Assembly (NCBI GenBank): GCA_004335835.1
Contig: RWJK01001662.1
Location: 4,177 to 68,176, forward strand
DNA from: Scenedesmus sp. ARA3
Taxonomy: Eukaryota; Chlorophyta; Chlorophyceae; Sphaeropleales; Scenedesmaceae
Direction: 5' to 3'
DNA: 64,000 nucleotides
Below the pieces are notes generated by a model that made no database searches, was not told the DNA's origin, and worked only from the letters and a program-made list of their open reading frames with translations. The position numbers were made by a program, and so were the translations under genes. Of this stretch, positions 1 through 12,029 are shown one piece after another (position 1 is the first letter of the stretch; the number at the start of each line of letters is the position of its first letter).

Positions 1-958
1 TGAATTAGTGCCGGACCGGGCCCGGGGCCTCAAGTGCAGCTCAAGCGAGTGCTGCCAGGTGGGAACCAGCGACCTTTGTGGCTGCTGCTACTGCTGCTTC
101 TGCTGCTTCTGCTGCTTATTGATGAGTGCCGCTAGCCCTTATACTGCCGTGCAGCGCTGGGTGAGCGGTTTGCGGGCTAAAAATGTGGCTGGAAGTTGAG
201 GCTGGGGCTTTGAGCTGCTCGTTGGCGGCGTGCTGGCATCTCTGCTGCTCTGCTCAAACGCCCCTGCTCTTGGGCTGCAGACTTCTTCGCGTATGCTGGC
301 TTGTATGCCTGCCCTGCCTGGAGCCGCAGGACCAACCACTCAGTGCCAGCCCAGCTGTCTTGACCCCCAAACGCCTTAAACCTTCTGCTGCTGCTGCTGC
401 TGCTGCTGGATCACCTTGTCATTCGTAGGAGCACCATGCCTGCAGCCGCTGCACCTATCAGCAGCCGACATGGCCACAACAGCCAGCAGTGCAGCAGCAG
501 CAGGCAGCAAAAAGGGCGACAGCAGCAGCAGCAGCGCAGGGCCCTTCATATTCAACCCTTATGCGGCGAAGCGCAAAGGGGCAAGCGCAGCGGCTGCTGC
601 TGAGGCGGCACTGCCTGAGTGGGTGGGTGTTGAGCTGTATTGCTGAATTTTCATGATCTTGCTTTTTGTGCGTGGCTTCGTTACGACTGCTACGATTACA
701 TCAGCATTCACAGATGGGCTATTGCAGCAACATCGTACCAGGCATGCCGAACATGTCTGCCGGCTGGCCTGCAGCCGCGGTTTTCTACGTGTTAGGACAT
801 GTAACATACAATGTAACATGTCATGTAACATACCATGATGTGTTATAACATGTTACACAGGTGTGTGGCGAGGAGGGCTGGGTGGAGGTGCTGCTGGTCA
901 ACCCCTGCGCCACAGCACTCAAGCTGGAGCAGCTGCAGCTGGTGGTGCAGCGGCTGCC

Positions 959-993
<35 letters not shown>

Positions 994-1135
994 GTGATGG
1001 CAGTGCGCCTGCAGGCGGCAGCAGCAGCAGTAGCAAGACTGCAGCAGGCGGGGCGCAGCCACATGATGCTACAGCAGATTCTGCTGCTGCCAGCAGAAAT
1101 GCAGCTGGCAGCAGCAGCAGCAGCAATGCGCCTGC

Positions 1136-1180
<45 letters not shown>

Positions 1181-2288
1181 CAGTGTGTCGGTGTCGCTGG
1201 CAGCTGGCAGCAAGCCTGTGCGTGTGCTGCTGAGCTACAATGTGACCCAGCCCGGCCTGGTGGCTGTCACTGGCATCCAGGTGGGTGGGTGTTGTTACAT
1301 AACACAACATGACATGACGCATATAACATGACAAAACGTAGCGAGCAGCATGCTGGCAGCTGTCGTGTGCTGTATGTCGTGTACCATCCTTTGGTGCTCA
1401 GCCAGCAGGCCATGAAAATTTGGGCTCACATTGCCAGATGCACGCGCCCCTGGTGCCACCAAAGTTGACGCCACTTTTCAGCCCACCTGCCTTTTCCTTG
1501 CTCTTGTTGGCAGCAAACCTCTATTCTGGATCATGCTGGTGTCTATGCTGCTGCTGCTGCTGCTGCTGCCACAGGCGAGCTGTTGGGGTGTGTCGTGGTA
1601 CCAGCCATTCGTGCAGCTGCCGCGCCTGGCAGCAGCAGCAGCGGGCCATGAGGCGCTGTCGCCGCAGGGTGCCTTCACAGTGGATGTGCAGCCGCCACTG
1701 CCGCTGATCAAGGTGGGCTGAAGTGGTGTTAGAGGCACCTACTTTACTACGACTTGTAGTATGGCACTACGACTTATAGTACTACGACTTACAGTACTAC
1801 GACTTGTAGTACTACGACTTATAGAATAAATTATGGCATAGCAGCACTTGGTAAGGTAGGGTGTTGACAAGGCGCGTTCACGGTGGACGTGCAGCCGCCG
1901 CTGTTGCTGATCACAGTGGGTTGCATTCGGTTGCCCAGCGTGCTGTGAGCAGCAGCAGCAGCAGCAGCAGCAGCATGCTCGGCTGCATGCACATGCTAAG
2001 CATGTACGCGAAAAGAGAATGTCAAGCAGAGCATAAGCAGCTAGACCCTGGTGCGCTCCACGCAATCTTTGCAGCACACACGCACATGTGCACGCACCAG
2101 CATTTAAGCTGGTAGCACCTGGTCTGTTGCAAGTCACAACACTGCTGACAATCTTGTGTTCTTGTCCCGTCCTGCTGGTGGCTGCTGTTGCTGCTGCTGG
2201 TCCTCCATCCTGCAGGCTGTGCTGCACGGGCCTGAGGTGCAGCTCACAAAGCTGTCGACCGTATTGCGTTCTCTGTCCCGTTGTGCTA

Positions 2289-2333
<45 letters not shown>

Positions 2334-3501
2334 TTTTACTGCAGGCTGTGCTCCATGGGCCGGAGGTGCAGCTCACAGCACCAGCAGATGAGGAGCTAGC
2401 AGGCCTCACCTTCAGCAGCAGCAGCAGCAGCAGCAGCCAGACACCCGGCAACAGCAGCAGCAGCAGCGCGTCCCCATGGACATCTGCAGGATCTACAGGT
2501 GCCGCTGCTGCGGCTGCTGCCGCTGCTGCTGCTGCTGCTGCTGGTGTGTCGGAGCTTGATAAGAAGGTGCCACCTGTGGTGGTGTTTGAGGGGCAGACGC
2601 TGAGCTGGACCCTAAACCTGAGCAACATATCTGGCCAGGCTGTCACGGGCTGCAAGGTAAATCTTGATGTTGCCATGGAATATGCATGAAACAAGCATGT
2701 TTTGACCAAGTTCAATATACACTGAGCTGGACGCTGAACCTGAGCAACATAAGCGCACCGGCTGTCACGGGCTGCAAGGTGAGGGCCGCTTTGGCACGCA
2801 ACAAGGGTGTCTGACCATGTCACAGCCGCTCTGTGACATGCATACATTCCTGCAATCCGCTTCAACGTGTTGAGACCTTTGTTCACTTTTTTCAACTCCA
2901 CTCCTGCAGATCACTGTACTGAATGCCAAGGGACTAGTGATCAAGCCACTAAGCCCAGCCCCAGCAGCAGCAGCAACAGCCAACCAGCAGCAGCAGCAGC
3001 AGCAGCAGCTTCCCTCCAGTTTCAGCGGAGCCCACATGGAGGTCGGGGAGCAGGTTTTAGCAGCAGGCCTGCCGCTAAACCCTGGCGGCAGCCTGTCACT
3101 GCCTGTGGCTGTTACAGTGGGCAAGCCGCCCGGGGACGCCTTTGATGCCGTCATGCTGCAGGTGGGGTTTTAGCCATGCTTTGAAACCCAGCCACTGAGA
3201 TGTACACCATGACGACACAACAGCAGCTTCATATCTCAGCTGTGAAGAAACTCGTATAGGTTGGGCAAAGTGCTACATCATGGCATAACAGCAGATGCTG
3301 CAGTATTGTTAACCAGCTTAGAACCATGGCCCTGTCACACCTACACCTGCTGCGCGAGCCAACGAACAGCTACTGCCATGTACCTGTCTGCCTGCCGGCC
3401 TCATGCACTGCAGCAACTGTGCTGTTTAGCACTCATCATATGAGTGTGCATTTGCTCTGGGATGCTTGCAGGTGCGCATCACCTACCATGGAACACCCGC
3501 A

Positions 3502-3536
<35 letters not shown>

Positions 3537-4151
3537 GCCGCGCCTGATCGGCCGCCGCCTCACCCTACCCATCCGGCTCTCCATTCAGCCCACACTACAG
3601 ATCAAAAGTGTACACTTTCTGCAGCAAACCCATCCCCTTTTGAACGGCCACAAGCACATAAAGCTACCCAGCAGGCTGCTGCAGCAGCACCAGCAGTTAG
3701 CCAGCAGCCTCACCACACTGAGGCCTGACAGCAGGACCGGCAGCGGCTCAGAATTCAACCCTAAGGGCTTAGCGCAGCTGCATCTGCAGCACCAGGGTTC
3801 AAGCGGCAGTGGTTTAGGGTTTGGGGGCCAGGGCTCCCCAGGGGGTTTAGCCAGCCCGGGGGGTTCAAGCATGCTACGGCGGCACCCATCACACCATGTG
3901 CGGAACAGCAGCGATGGGGCACTGCCGGTGCTAGGTGGGCTGGGGGCAGCAGGTGTGAGTGCAATGCTGCTAGCAGGTACTGCTGCTGGCGGCAGCAGCA
4001 GCCCTGGCAGCAGCCCTACTAAAAGAGGAGGACTAGGGGCCCTGCAGCAGCAGCAGCAGGGGCTGGCTTCACCTGCTGCTGCTGCTGCTGCTGCTGCCTT
4101 GTTGGCCGATGGCACCCAACCCAGCAGCAGTGATGTGCCGCAGCGCGATGG

Positions 4152-4190
<39 letters not shown>

Positions 4191-6872
4191 TGGCAGCTCG
4201 CCAACCAAGCATGACAGCAGGGCAAGGGGTGGTGCTGCTGCTGTTGCTGCTACTGCCGCTGCTGCTGCTGCCGGGTGGCGTGCTGTGGGCAGTGAGCCTC
4301 TGCTGGAGCTGGCAGTGAGGAATGCCAGCGAGCGCTACTTCAGGTGCGGCGCCGTCCTCTTTTTGCTATGCCAATCACTGTACTTGGTGTTTTGTAGTGT
4401 TTTCAGCTGCAGTGTGTGCACCTCAGCCCCCTCCTGCATCCCTTTCACAGCTGTGGCAGTCAGCATGATGCTGGCTTACATGTAATGTTGCCGCCACTGG
4501 TCTAGTCATGTGCCGTTGTTTTAGTCACTTGCCGTGTGGTGAGCCGCTGCTGGAGCTGGCTGTGAGGAATGCGGCGCTGCGGTTTTGCTGCGGCGTGCGA
4601 CTGTGTATTTGGTGCGTTGATTGTGTTGTTGGCTGCAGTGTGTGCACCGGCTGTGAGCTGGCTGTGAGGAATGCCAGCGAGCGCTACTTCAGGTGCGGCA
4701 CCGCTGTTACTGTTACTTCGTCATATCAAGTACTGTACTCGTTGCTTTGTGCTTGGCCAGCGAGTGCTACTTCCGGTTGGTGCGGGAAACAGTTTGCCAG
4801 GCGTTGTACTTGCGGGTTCTGTCATGTTGTCGACGTCAGTATGGACTTTTGGTCCACAGCCTCCTGCTTGTTGGCCTTGTAGAGTCTGGAAACTATATCA
4901 CAGCGCGCATTGTGCAATTGCATTTCTGTGACGTTGCTGACTGGCCGGCATGCTTGATTCCGGTTGTTGCAGGGCATGGCTGGGCTGCCTGCCCGATCGG
5001 GCGAGCTGCAGACCGTGGTGATGGTTGCTTTTCTCATCCTAGTAACATGCGGGGTTGCCACTGTGTTTGTTGTGCAGGGCATGGCTGGGCTGCCTGCCTG
5101 ACTGCCCGGCTGCAGACCGTGGTGACGTTCACTTGTTTCATCCTAGTAACATGCCAGGTTGCCACTGTGTTTGTTGTGCAGGGCGTGGCTGGGCTGCCTG
5201 CCTGACCGCCTGGCTGCTGAGCACGCGCTGTCACTGGTGGCAGTGCTGGAGCCAGGCGACACGCAACGACTGCTGGCAGTGCTGCCAGCAGCAGCAGCAG
5301 CAGCGGCAGCACCTGGCAGCCCCAGCAAGGCCAGATCAGGAGCAGGATCTGTGGCTGCTGCAGCACATGCGCCAGATCTCGGAGCTGGGGTTTTTGGGCT
5401 GGCTGAACCCTCGCGGCTGGCGGCTGCGGAGGGTTTAGTGGAGCGGCTGGTGGTGTGCTGGGAGATGATCACGGGCGCTGCTGCTGCTGGGCAGCTGCCG
5501 CGGGGCAAGGTGCAGCTGGCACCTGTTGATGTGGCTGCAACCCTGACACCAGGTGGGGTGAAGGTGTTGTTATCGTTGTCACTTTGTTGTCACTTTGTTG
5601 TTAGTGGCTGGGCTGCAGGGCAGCTGCCGCGGGGCAAGGTGCAGCTGGCGCCTGTTGATGTGGCTGCAACCCTGACACCAGGTGGGGTGAAGGTGTTGTT
5701 ATCGTTGTCACTTTGTTGTCACTTTGTTGTTAGTGGCTGGGCTGCAGGGCAGCTGCCGCGGGGCAAGGTGCAGCTGGCGCCTGTTGATGTGGCCGCAACC
5801 CCGACCCCAGGTGCGGGAGATGGCTGTCGTTTTCTTGTTACTTTGTTGTTACAGGCTGGGCAGCTGCCGCGGGGCAAGGTGCAGCTAGCGCCTGTGGATG
5901 TGGCCGCAACCCTGACGCCAGGTGCGGCTGGGGGTTGCTATTCTGTTGTTACTTTATTTTTTGTTTTTGTTGTTGTCTTTGTTGTCACTGTTGCAGCTGG
6001 GGACTGTGAATCTGGCTGCAACCCTGATGCCAGGTGCGAGAGGGGGGGGGGTTTACTTTCTTGTCACCTTATTTTTATCTCTGTTGGCAATTTGCTGTTA
6101 CTGGTTTGGTTGCCGGGCAGCTGCCGCGGGGCAAGGTGCAGCTGGCGCCGGTGGATGTGGCTGAACACTGGCGCTAGGTGCTAGGAGGTGGGCATTACCA
6201 TGTTGTTACTGTGTTGTTATCTTTTTTTTCGCTATGATGTCGCTTTCACGGCACTTGCTAACCTGCGTGGTCTGCTTGCACAAACGGTGTCAAGGTTCTG
6301 CTGCTTAGCTGAGCCACCCCCAGCATGCATTCCCAAGTGGCTCTGGCTGGCTGGCCACGCCCTGCTGTTGCTGCTGCTGTCTTTGCTGCGGCACAAACAC
6401 CCTGCTCTTGTCATCTTGCTGTCCTGCAGGGGCTGTGGCAGCGCTGCGCCCCTCCTCGCTGCTGCTGCGCTTCTGTGCGCCTCCCGCTGCTGCTGCTGCC
6501 GGCAGCGCCTGCCCCCCTGAGCTCATCGACCTGGCCAGCCTGGCACTGGCAGCAGCCTCAGGCCAGCTGTCAGGACCTTCAGGCCAGCTGTCAGGACCCT
6601 TAGGACCCTCAGGCCAGGCCTTGAGCTGCTCAGGACCGTCAGGTCAAACCTCAGGCCAGGCTGTAGGACCCTCAGGACCCGCCTCAGGCCAGCCGTCAGG
6701 ACCCTCAGGCCAAGCGTCAGGCTGCTCAGGCCAGCTGTCAGGACCTTCAGGACCCTCAGGACCCTCAGGCCTGCTGCTGTCAGGCCTTGCCAGCCTGATC
6801 GGGGCAGGGCTGCTGCTGCCGGGGCTGTCAGGGCCGCTGTGGGGCCTGCACATGTCGGTGAGTGGGTGGTGC

Positions 6873-6903
<31 letters not shown>

Positions 6904-7822
6904 GGTTACGGAATGGCCTGCAAGCTGGCTGTGATGCTGCAATGACTGGCTTGCTGCTGCTGCTGCATATGTGCTCGCTATGCCGCTATGTTGAGGTGTA
7001 GATTTGAATGTTTCGATTTTTTCCGGCTGCTGGTGCCTCCTGCAGGTTGGCGAGTGGCTGTGTCTTGACCTGGAGGTCACCTACAGCAGCAGCAGCAGCA
7101 GCAGCAGCGCAGCAGCGGCTGCAGCAGATGGCGCTGATTTCACTCAGCAGCAGCAGCAGGAGGATCCACTGCAGCTGCTCGTGACACTGCAAGTGACCGA
7201 CCTGCTCAGCAACGCAGCAGCAGCAGCAGCAGCAGCCGGCGGCTATCAGCAGCCAGGCACTCCTGCTTCTGCTACACCAACAGCAGCATCACTCGCAGCA
7301 TCTGCTGCTGCTGCCGCTGGCGGCTTTGCAGGCAATAGCCCTTTGGTGCGAGGCAGCAGCACTCCCTCTGCCTTTGCTGCTCCTCGAGCTGGCAGCATAG
7401 CAGGCAGCATGCAAGCTGCACAACCAGCAGCAGCAGCAGGAGTTGGGGCTGCTGCTGCTGCTGGGTTTAGCCAGCAGGGTTTGGTGGACCCTGGGGTTTT
7501 CCTTGTGGGGTGCTACAGTGGCTTGCAGGTGAAGGTTGCTGCAGGCAGCAGGGAGAGGGTGCGGCTGCAGGCGCTGCTGGTGCAGCCTGGGCTCTATCAG
7601 TTCAGTGTTGCTGATGTTACGCGCATCGGGGGCAGCAGTAACATCGGCGATAGCGGCAGCAGCAACAGCAGAAGCAGGGTGTCTGTGACTGGTGCAGGTG
7701 CAGCAGCAGCTGGGGTGGCTGGCAGGGGGTCTGCCAGTGGTGCTGATGGCAAAGGCAGCAGCAGCAGCAGCAGCAAGGTGTACTGTAATCAGGACAGGAT
7801 GTACGTGCTAGTGAGCAGCTAG
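1..7822 (+). CDS. TRS120: TRS120/TRAPPC9-like TRAPPII subunit, 5' truncated by window
   Basis: Subunit of the TRAPPII complex, a tether and Rab GTPase exchange factor at the trans-Golgi. The window holds the 3' part. Phase-consistent exons are about 430-622, 861-1280, 1575-1712, 2345-2656, 2910-3161, 3472-4343, 5182-5552, 6430-6857 and 7046-7822; an exon ending near 57 is less sure. Family-like blocks occur in the order expected of plant TRS120: GPFIFNPY, then EVLLVNPCATALKLEQL, a PLPLIK strand, an FEGQTLSWTLNLSN beta domain, GRRLTLPIRLSIQ, and a C-terminal VLVSS after a YCNQDRMY strand. Long Gln, Ser and Ala runs interrupt the beta-sandwich domains and make it longer than plant homologues. 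Introns carry many exon-edge copies. The family is fairly sure; exact exon edges near 430 and the exon at 5182 are inferred from phase. Confidence 0.82.
1739..1822. repeat. 15-bp tandem repeat in TRS120 intron
   Basis: About five copies of a 15-base unit of the form ACTACGACTTRYAGT. The ends of the unit (ACTA and TAGT) are reverse complements, so each copy could form a small hairpin. It lies in the intron after the exon ending at 1712. Confidence 0.85.
1867..1920 (+). repeat. Echo of TRS120 exon 1575-1712 3' end
   Basis: A diverged copy of the end of the preceding exon, encoding a GAFTVDVQPP-like peptide and followed by a degraded donor (ACAGTGGG instead of AAGGTGGG). It lies about 200 bp downstream inside the intron. 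Confidence 0.8.
2205..2790 (+). repeat. Echoes flanking TRS120 exon 2345-2656
   Basis: Upstream, 2212-2250 copies the exon start (AG then GCTGTGCTGCACGGGCCTGA and onward). Downstream, 2721-2780 copies the exon end (TGGAC.CTGAACCTGAGCAACATA to GGCTGCAAGGTGAG), including a better donor than the true one. A CTG run at 2291-2330 separates the upstream echo from the real acceptor. Confidence 0.8.
4292..4780 (+). repeat. Echoes of TRS120 exon end EPLLELAVRNA
   Basis: The exon end at 4292-4343 is repeated at about 4541, 4653 and, more weakly, 4757. The copy at 4653 keeps the AGCGCTACTTCAG|GTGCGG donor context exactly. Confidence 0.8.
4971..5215 (+). repeat. Three tandem copies of the acceptor of TRS120 exon 5182
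   Basis: The unit GTTGTGCAGGGC(A/G)TGGCTGG begins its exon-like part at 4971, 5076 and 5180, a period of 104-105 bp. The last copy is the one whose frame continues into the conserved exon. Confidence 0.85.
5490..6176 (+). repeat. Six-copy exon-end plus intron cassette in TRS120
   Basis: A unit made of the exon end (GGGCAGCTGCCGCGGGGCAA to CCAG) plus the following intron starts at 5490, 5620, 5749, 5860, about 5995 (degenerate) and 6117. The first two periods are exactly 129 bp, a multiple of three, so the array also reads as an open frame. Each copy keeps a GTG donor, and several have a CAG or TAG just before the unit, so it could be spliced as alternative mini-exons. Confidence 0.88.
6556..6776 (+). 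repeat. Coding minisatellite, Gly-Pro-Ser-Gly-Gln type
   Basis: Degenerate repeats built from TCAGG followed by ACC(C/T/G)TCAGG or CCAGCTG inside the TRS120 exon 6430-6857. They encode low-complexity SGQLSGPSG-type sequence of about 70 residues. The frame stays open throughout. Confidence 0.85.
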
Positions 7823-8588
7823 GCAGCTGCAGCTTGGCAGGCCTCGTAATAGGCTTTGGTAGGAACTAACGCAACGGGCACTGTTGTCTCCCGTGGTGTG
7901 TAACACTTACCGTGTGAAGTGTGTAATTGTGCCTCTGGGGGACGCGGCTGGGCTTCAGAGTGTTGCTGTAGCACTGCCTGCTACCCCTGCTTGGTGCAGT
8001 CGCCTTAGGTTTAGATCCAACTGCATATGCGACTTTGCAAGTGCTCTTACTACGCTCGTGTGGTTGCAGGCTGCGTGCTACAGCCCAGCTGGTTACACGT
8101 TTGACCAACGGCTGATTCGCGTCGCCTCAGCTGCACGAACCGACCAATACTCGACGTAGGTATGACAAGGAGAGTAGTTTCAACTCTAAGTGCATCACGA
8201 CGTATTTCATACGCACGCGTGCAGGCACACATGGACGGTCACCAGCAGGGTTGTCACCTTCCGCTGATCTTCCGAAGCAGTAGCAGTGCCCACACGTGTG
8301 AACTTGTGCAAAGGGCATACGCGCCAGCCGGGCTGCTAGTCGATAGTGTGGCTTATGTTTTGTATCCTGGCAAGGGCGGGCATTGTATAGCCAACGCAAC
8401 AGGGGCTAATCGCTTGCAGCGGATGAGGCTGCACCCCTATCAATATCGACCGTTTCTTTGATCAAGCAGCATCAGAATAAGAACAAGGACGTAGCTCAAA
8501 AATGCTGGCTGGCTAGCCACTGCGGAGCAGCTGGTGAAACCCCCGGCCTGCACGCACTGACGCTCCCACGCGTCGTGCGCACAGACAA
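7823..8588. other. Intergenic: TRS120 3' end and M43 protease upstream region
   Basis: A TGTAA motif at 7899-7903, 77 bases after the TRS120 stop, fits the polyadenylation signal used by green algae. I see no conserved reading frame in the rest. Confidence 0.5.
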
Positions 8589-11500
8589 ATGATCGACGTT
8601 CGAATATCATGGCTAGTTTTTCTAGCACTGGCGGCGGGGAGTGCACTGCTGGGACACGCTGACGCTCATCAGGCAGCACACCAGGCAGCAACCCCTTTCC
8701 AGCAGCAGCAACATCATCATCAGCAGCAGCACAGCCGCAAGCTGTTACAGCCAGCAGGAGCTCCACAGCAGTTTGGGTATGTCAGTGGCAGTGAGTTGGA
8801 CCCTGCCGTCGCTGCGCTGCTGGCATCAGCAACGCACCAGCAACCCAAGCCACCCCCAGCAGCAGCAGCAGCTAGTGACAGCGTAGCAGCAGCAGCAGCG
8901 GCAGCTCCTTTACAAGTCAGGCGTTGCGGCACAAAAGAGGGCAGCAGTGCTGACAGGGCTGTAGCGGAGCAGCGGTTCCAGATAAGGCTGCAGCAGCTGG
9001 GGTACAGCAGCCAGGTGCTTGCCGCTGCTGCTGCTGCTGCTGGCAGTGTCACCAGCAGGGACAGCACTGGTGGCAGCATCAGCGTGCAGCCAGTCACTCA
9101 AATTCCGGTGAGTATGCGGCTGTCATGCGCCTGTTTACATCCTGCTTGTTGTTCAGGTTGTCGGGCATGATTTTGTGTGTATACACCTGATCCTGTGATG
9201 CAGCCATCTTTCCTCAGCCAGGCATTGCCAAGTGGCGGTGGATGTGTTGCTGTTGTGCAACTGCTTGCCGTCTGCAATTGCCAGCTTGATGTGTTGTGCA
9301 TACATCAGAACCTGTGATGGAGCATTACATCAGCCAATGAGTTTGCGGATGACATGGACCTACTTGCTGTTTGTGCCGTTAGGCATGACGTGTTGTGCAT
9401 ACCATAAATCCGGTGGAGGAGCCAAGCATTACACAATTGCCTGTGAGTGTGCAGCTGTCATGGACCTGCTTATACTTAGTGCTGTTGGGCATCATGGTTT
9501 GTGTCTAAGGTTTGTCCTGTGATATAGCCAAGCATTATCCAAGTGCCTTGCGCCTGCCCCTACACACGATTCTGTGCATAATGCAAGTACATCTCCGCTC
9601 CTGCTCAACTCCCTTCCCACACCCTCTCACTCACCAAAAGGCACACCAGCCACACCTCCACTGGCACTTGAGGTCGCTGTTGCGGTGGCGCCCTCTGCCC
9701 CCCTTCCTCCCTCCACTCTGGAATAGGGGTAACCATGTTTTCCATCAAGCCATTGCATCATCGCCATTGGCCCCACACCTTCTCATTGTATGTCTCTCCA
9801 GGTGTTCTTCCACATCGTGCAGTACAACGGCAGCAGCGGCAGCAGCAACAGCAGCAGCACGCTCGAGGGCTTCATCCCCCGGCGGCGCATCAACCAGCAG
9901 ATCATGCTGCTAAACCGCGCTTACCGCGGCAGCTTCAGGTTTTTAATCCAGCAAGTAACATGGTACACAACCGAGGACAAAGCCCTGTTTCAGTCAGGCC
10001 AGGACTCTCCCGGTGAAATGCGTATAAAGGATGCTGTCAGGCAGCAGCAGCAGCAGCTCAACGACAGCAGCAGCAGCAGCAGGATTGCGAACAGTAGTGC
10101 GGCCAGCAGCCTACATGTGTACACCTGGGCGCCGCTGAATCAGGTGCTGGGATGGGCCACATTTCCAGAGGCGTTTTACAAGAACCCGAGTAAAGATGGG
10201 GTGGTGGTGATGCATGAGTCGGTCACTGGCGGCAGTTACAAAGATTACAACTTGGGACACACTCTGACACACGAGGTTGGACACTGGTGAGTGCAATGGC
10301 AGGAGGTGGGCCCTGTTGGGGGCTTGACAGTAGCGATTCAGTTCATGCCCGCTGCTGGGGCATGAATGCAGCTGCTGTACAGCTGCAACGGTTGTTTTGG
10401 GATGATAGCGTTGTTCTGATGATCGTTGGCGCGGCAGTCTGCAGCAAGCTGGTTGATGCTGCGTGGGTGCTAACATGAAGGCCCACTTTGCAGAGTGCTG
10501 CTTCAATTTTGCAACAGCAAAAATGAGCAAAAGCATCTTGCATACGTATGTACTTCACGCATGATCACCGACTTATCATAAGCCAAAAAAGGGCGATGCT
10601 GACTGGTACACTTGCTGCCATTTTCCGTCTTTGCTTCCTGTATGCTTTCAGGCTAGGCGCCTACCACACTTTCCAGGTAGGCAGCGCGCAGCACAGCGCA
10701 GCTAGCGATGCAGTCACCAGCAGCAGCGCGGACTGGCCTTGACAATGCAAATACCTGCTATCAAGTCACAGCAGCTAGCAGTTGATATGGTGGAATGAAT
10801 GGAGCAGTCCGGTTGCTGCAGTGCTGTGCAAGCACAAGTTAATTGCTGCTGTTGCTGCCAGCACAACTTCTGCGGCTGCTGCACAGGCGCAGTTGCACTG
10901 CCTGCAGCTACCCTTCACCTTCCCGCAGCAAGCATGCAACCACAATACAGTCCTCTGCAAGTTGCCAGCAGCAGTGCTTGATATTACCACACAAGTGTCG
11001 TAGCACAAACTAAACGCAAACAATTTCTCCGTGTGCAGGGTGGCTGCGCCATGTCTGCAAGTTGCCAGCATCAGTGTGTAAACGTATCGCACAAGTGACG
11101 TAGCGCAATCTGAACACAACTTTCATTCCGTGTGCAGGGTGGCTGCGCCATGTCTGCAACCGATGGCGGGGACTTTGTGGAGGACACGCCAGCCGTGCGC
11201 AGCGCCAACACGCGCTGCAAGAAGACAGACTCGTGCCCCAGCCTGCCGGGAGAAGACCTGATCGAGAACTTCATGGTGGGACATGTTACATTTTGTGTCA
11301 TTTAACAGTTAGGCTACACATGGTTGAATGTTGCTTTGCACCAGGGGAGCAGTTGCAATGTATATCGGTTGCATAGGCCAATGCCCAGCATGCGCAGGAC
11401 GAGCCATGCCTGCATCTCCCAGCATGTGCTACCACAAGCTGTCAGAGCTGGTGCTGGCATGTGCCGCTGCTGATGATGATGCCTTGTCGGTGCAGTGAGC

Positions 11501-11727
11501 TGCAGCTGTGTGCTGGACGAAGCGCCCAGCCCTGCATGCTGCTGGCCGCGCAGCAACAGTAACGTGATGTGCCCCCGATGACATACCAATGTTGCAAATG
11601 ATAACTAAAACTGCTGCGCATGTGTGGCTTGCAGGACTACACACCGGACGCGTGCATGACGTCCTTCACTGCGGGGCAGAAGGAGCGCATGTTGGCTCAG
11701 TGGGCTGCCTACCGCGCTGGCAGCTGA
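8589..11727 (+). CDS. Secreted pappalysin-like M43 zinc metalloprotease
   Basis: Zinc metalloprotease of the pappalysin/cytophagalysin (M43) type, predicted to be secreted. Five exons, 8589-9107, 9802-10286, 10652-10676, 11138-11275 and 11635-11727, join in phase to 419 residues. The ATG at 8589 opens a hydrophobic signal peptide (residues 1-26, ending ADA). A low-complexity Gln/His/Ala prodomain follows. The zinc site HEVGHWLGAYH (His330, Glu331, His334, Gly337, His340) is formed only by joining three exons, one of them just 25 bases long; this is strong support for the model. The Met-turn NFMDY has Met389 at the exon 4/5 junction. The GDFVEDTPA segment is typical of M43. The protein ends shortly after the Met-turn. 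Substrate is unknown; a role in extracellular matrix or cell-wall turnover is inference. Confidence 0.88.
11030..11160 (+). repeat. Tandem copy of M43 exon 4 acceptor region
   Basis: GTGTGCAGGGTGGCTGCGCC followed by ATGTCTGCAA occurs at 11032 and again at the true acceptor (11131 onward), with about 40 bases of shared upstream intron. The period is about 100 bp. Confidence 0.85.
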
Positions 11728-12010
11728 CATGCACTTCTGCACAAGATATGGAAGGAAAGATGCAAGCAGAAGGAGCGCATGTTGGCTCAGTGGGCTGCCT
11801 ACCGCGCTGGCAGCTGACTCATAACATGACATGCTGGCTTATGCTGGCTCAGTGCTGCCTCATGCTGGCTCAGGTTGGCTCAGTGGGCTGCCTACCGCGC
11901 TGGCAGCTGACTCAACACACGACATGCTGGCTTATGCTGGCTCAGTGTTGTTGCATGCTTGCTGGCTCATGTTGGCTCTCTGGGCTGCCTACCGCGCTGG
12001 CAGCTGACAC
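11678..12010 (+). repeat. Echoes of the M43 last exon past its stop codon
   Basis: The final coding segment (AGAAGGAGCGCATGTTGGCT to GGCAGCTGA) recurs at 11768-11818, and its end (TGGGCTGCCTACCGCGCTGG) again near 11883 and 11982, each with the stop codon. Shorter TGCTGGCTCA pieces lie between. The copies sit in the 3' untranslated or intergenic region. Confidence 0.88.
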
Positions 12011-12029
12011 AGCGTATTATGCAAGCAGA

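Noticed and set aside
2134..2901. Long minus-strand frame rich in Ala, Gln and Leu
   Set aside because: It is the antisense shadow of TRS120 exons; CTG/CAG runs keep all frames free of stops.
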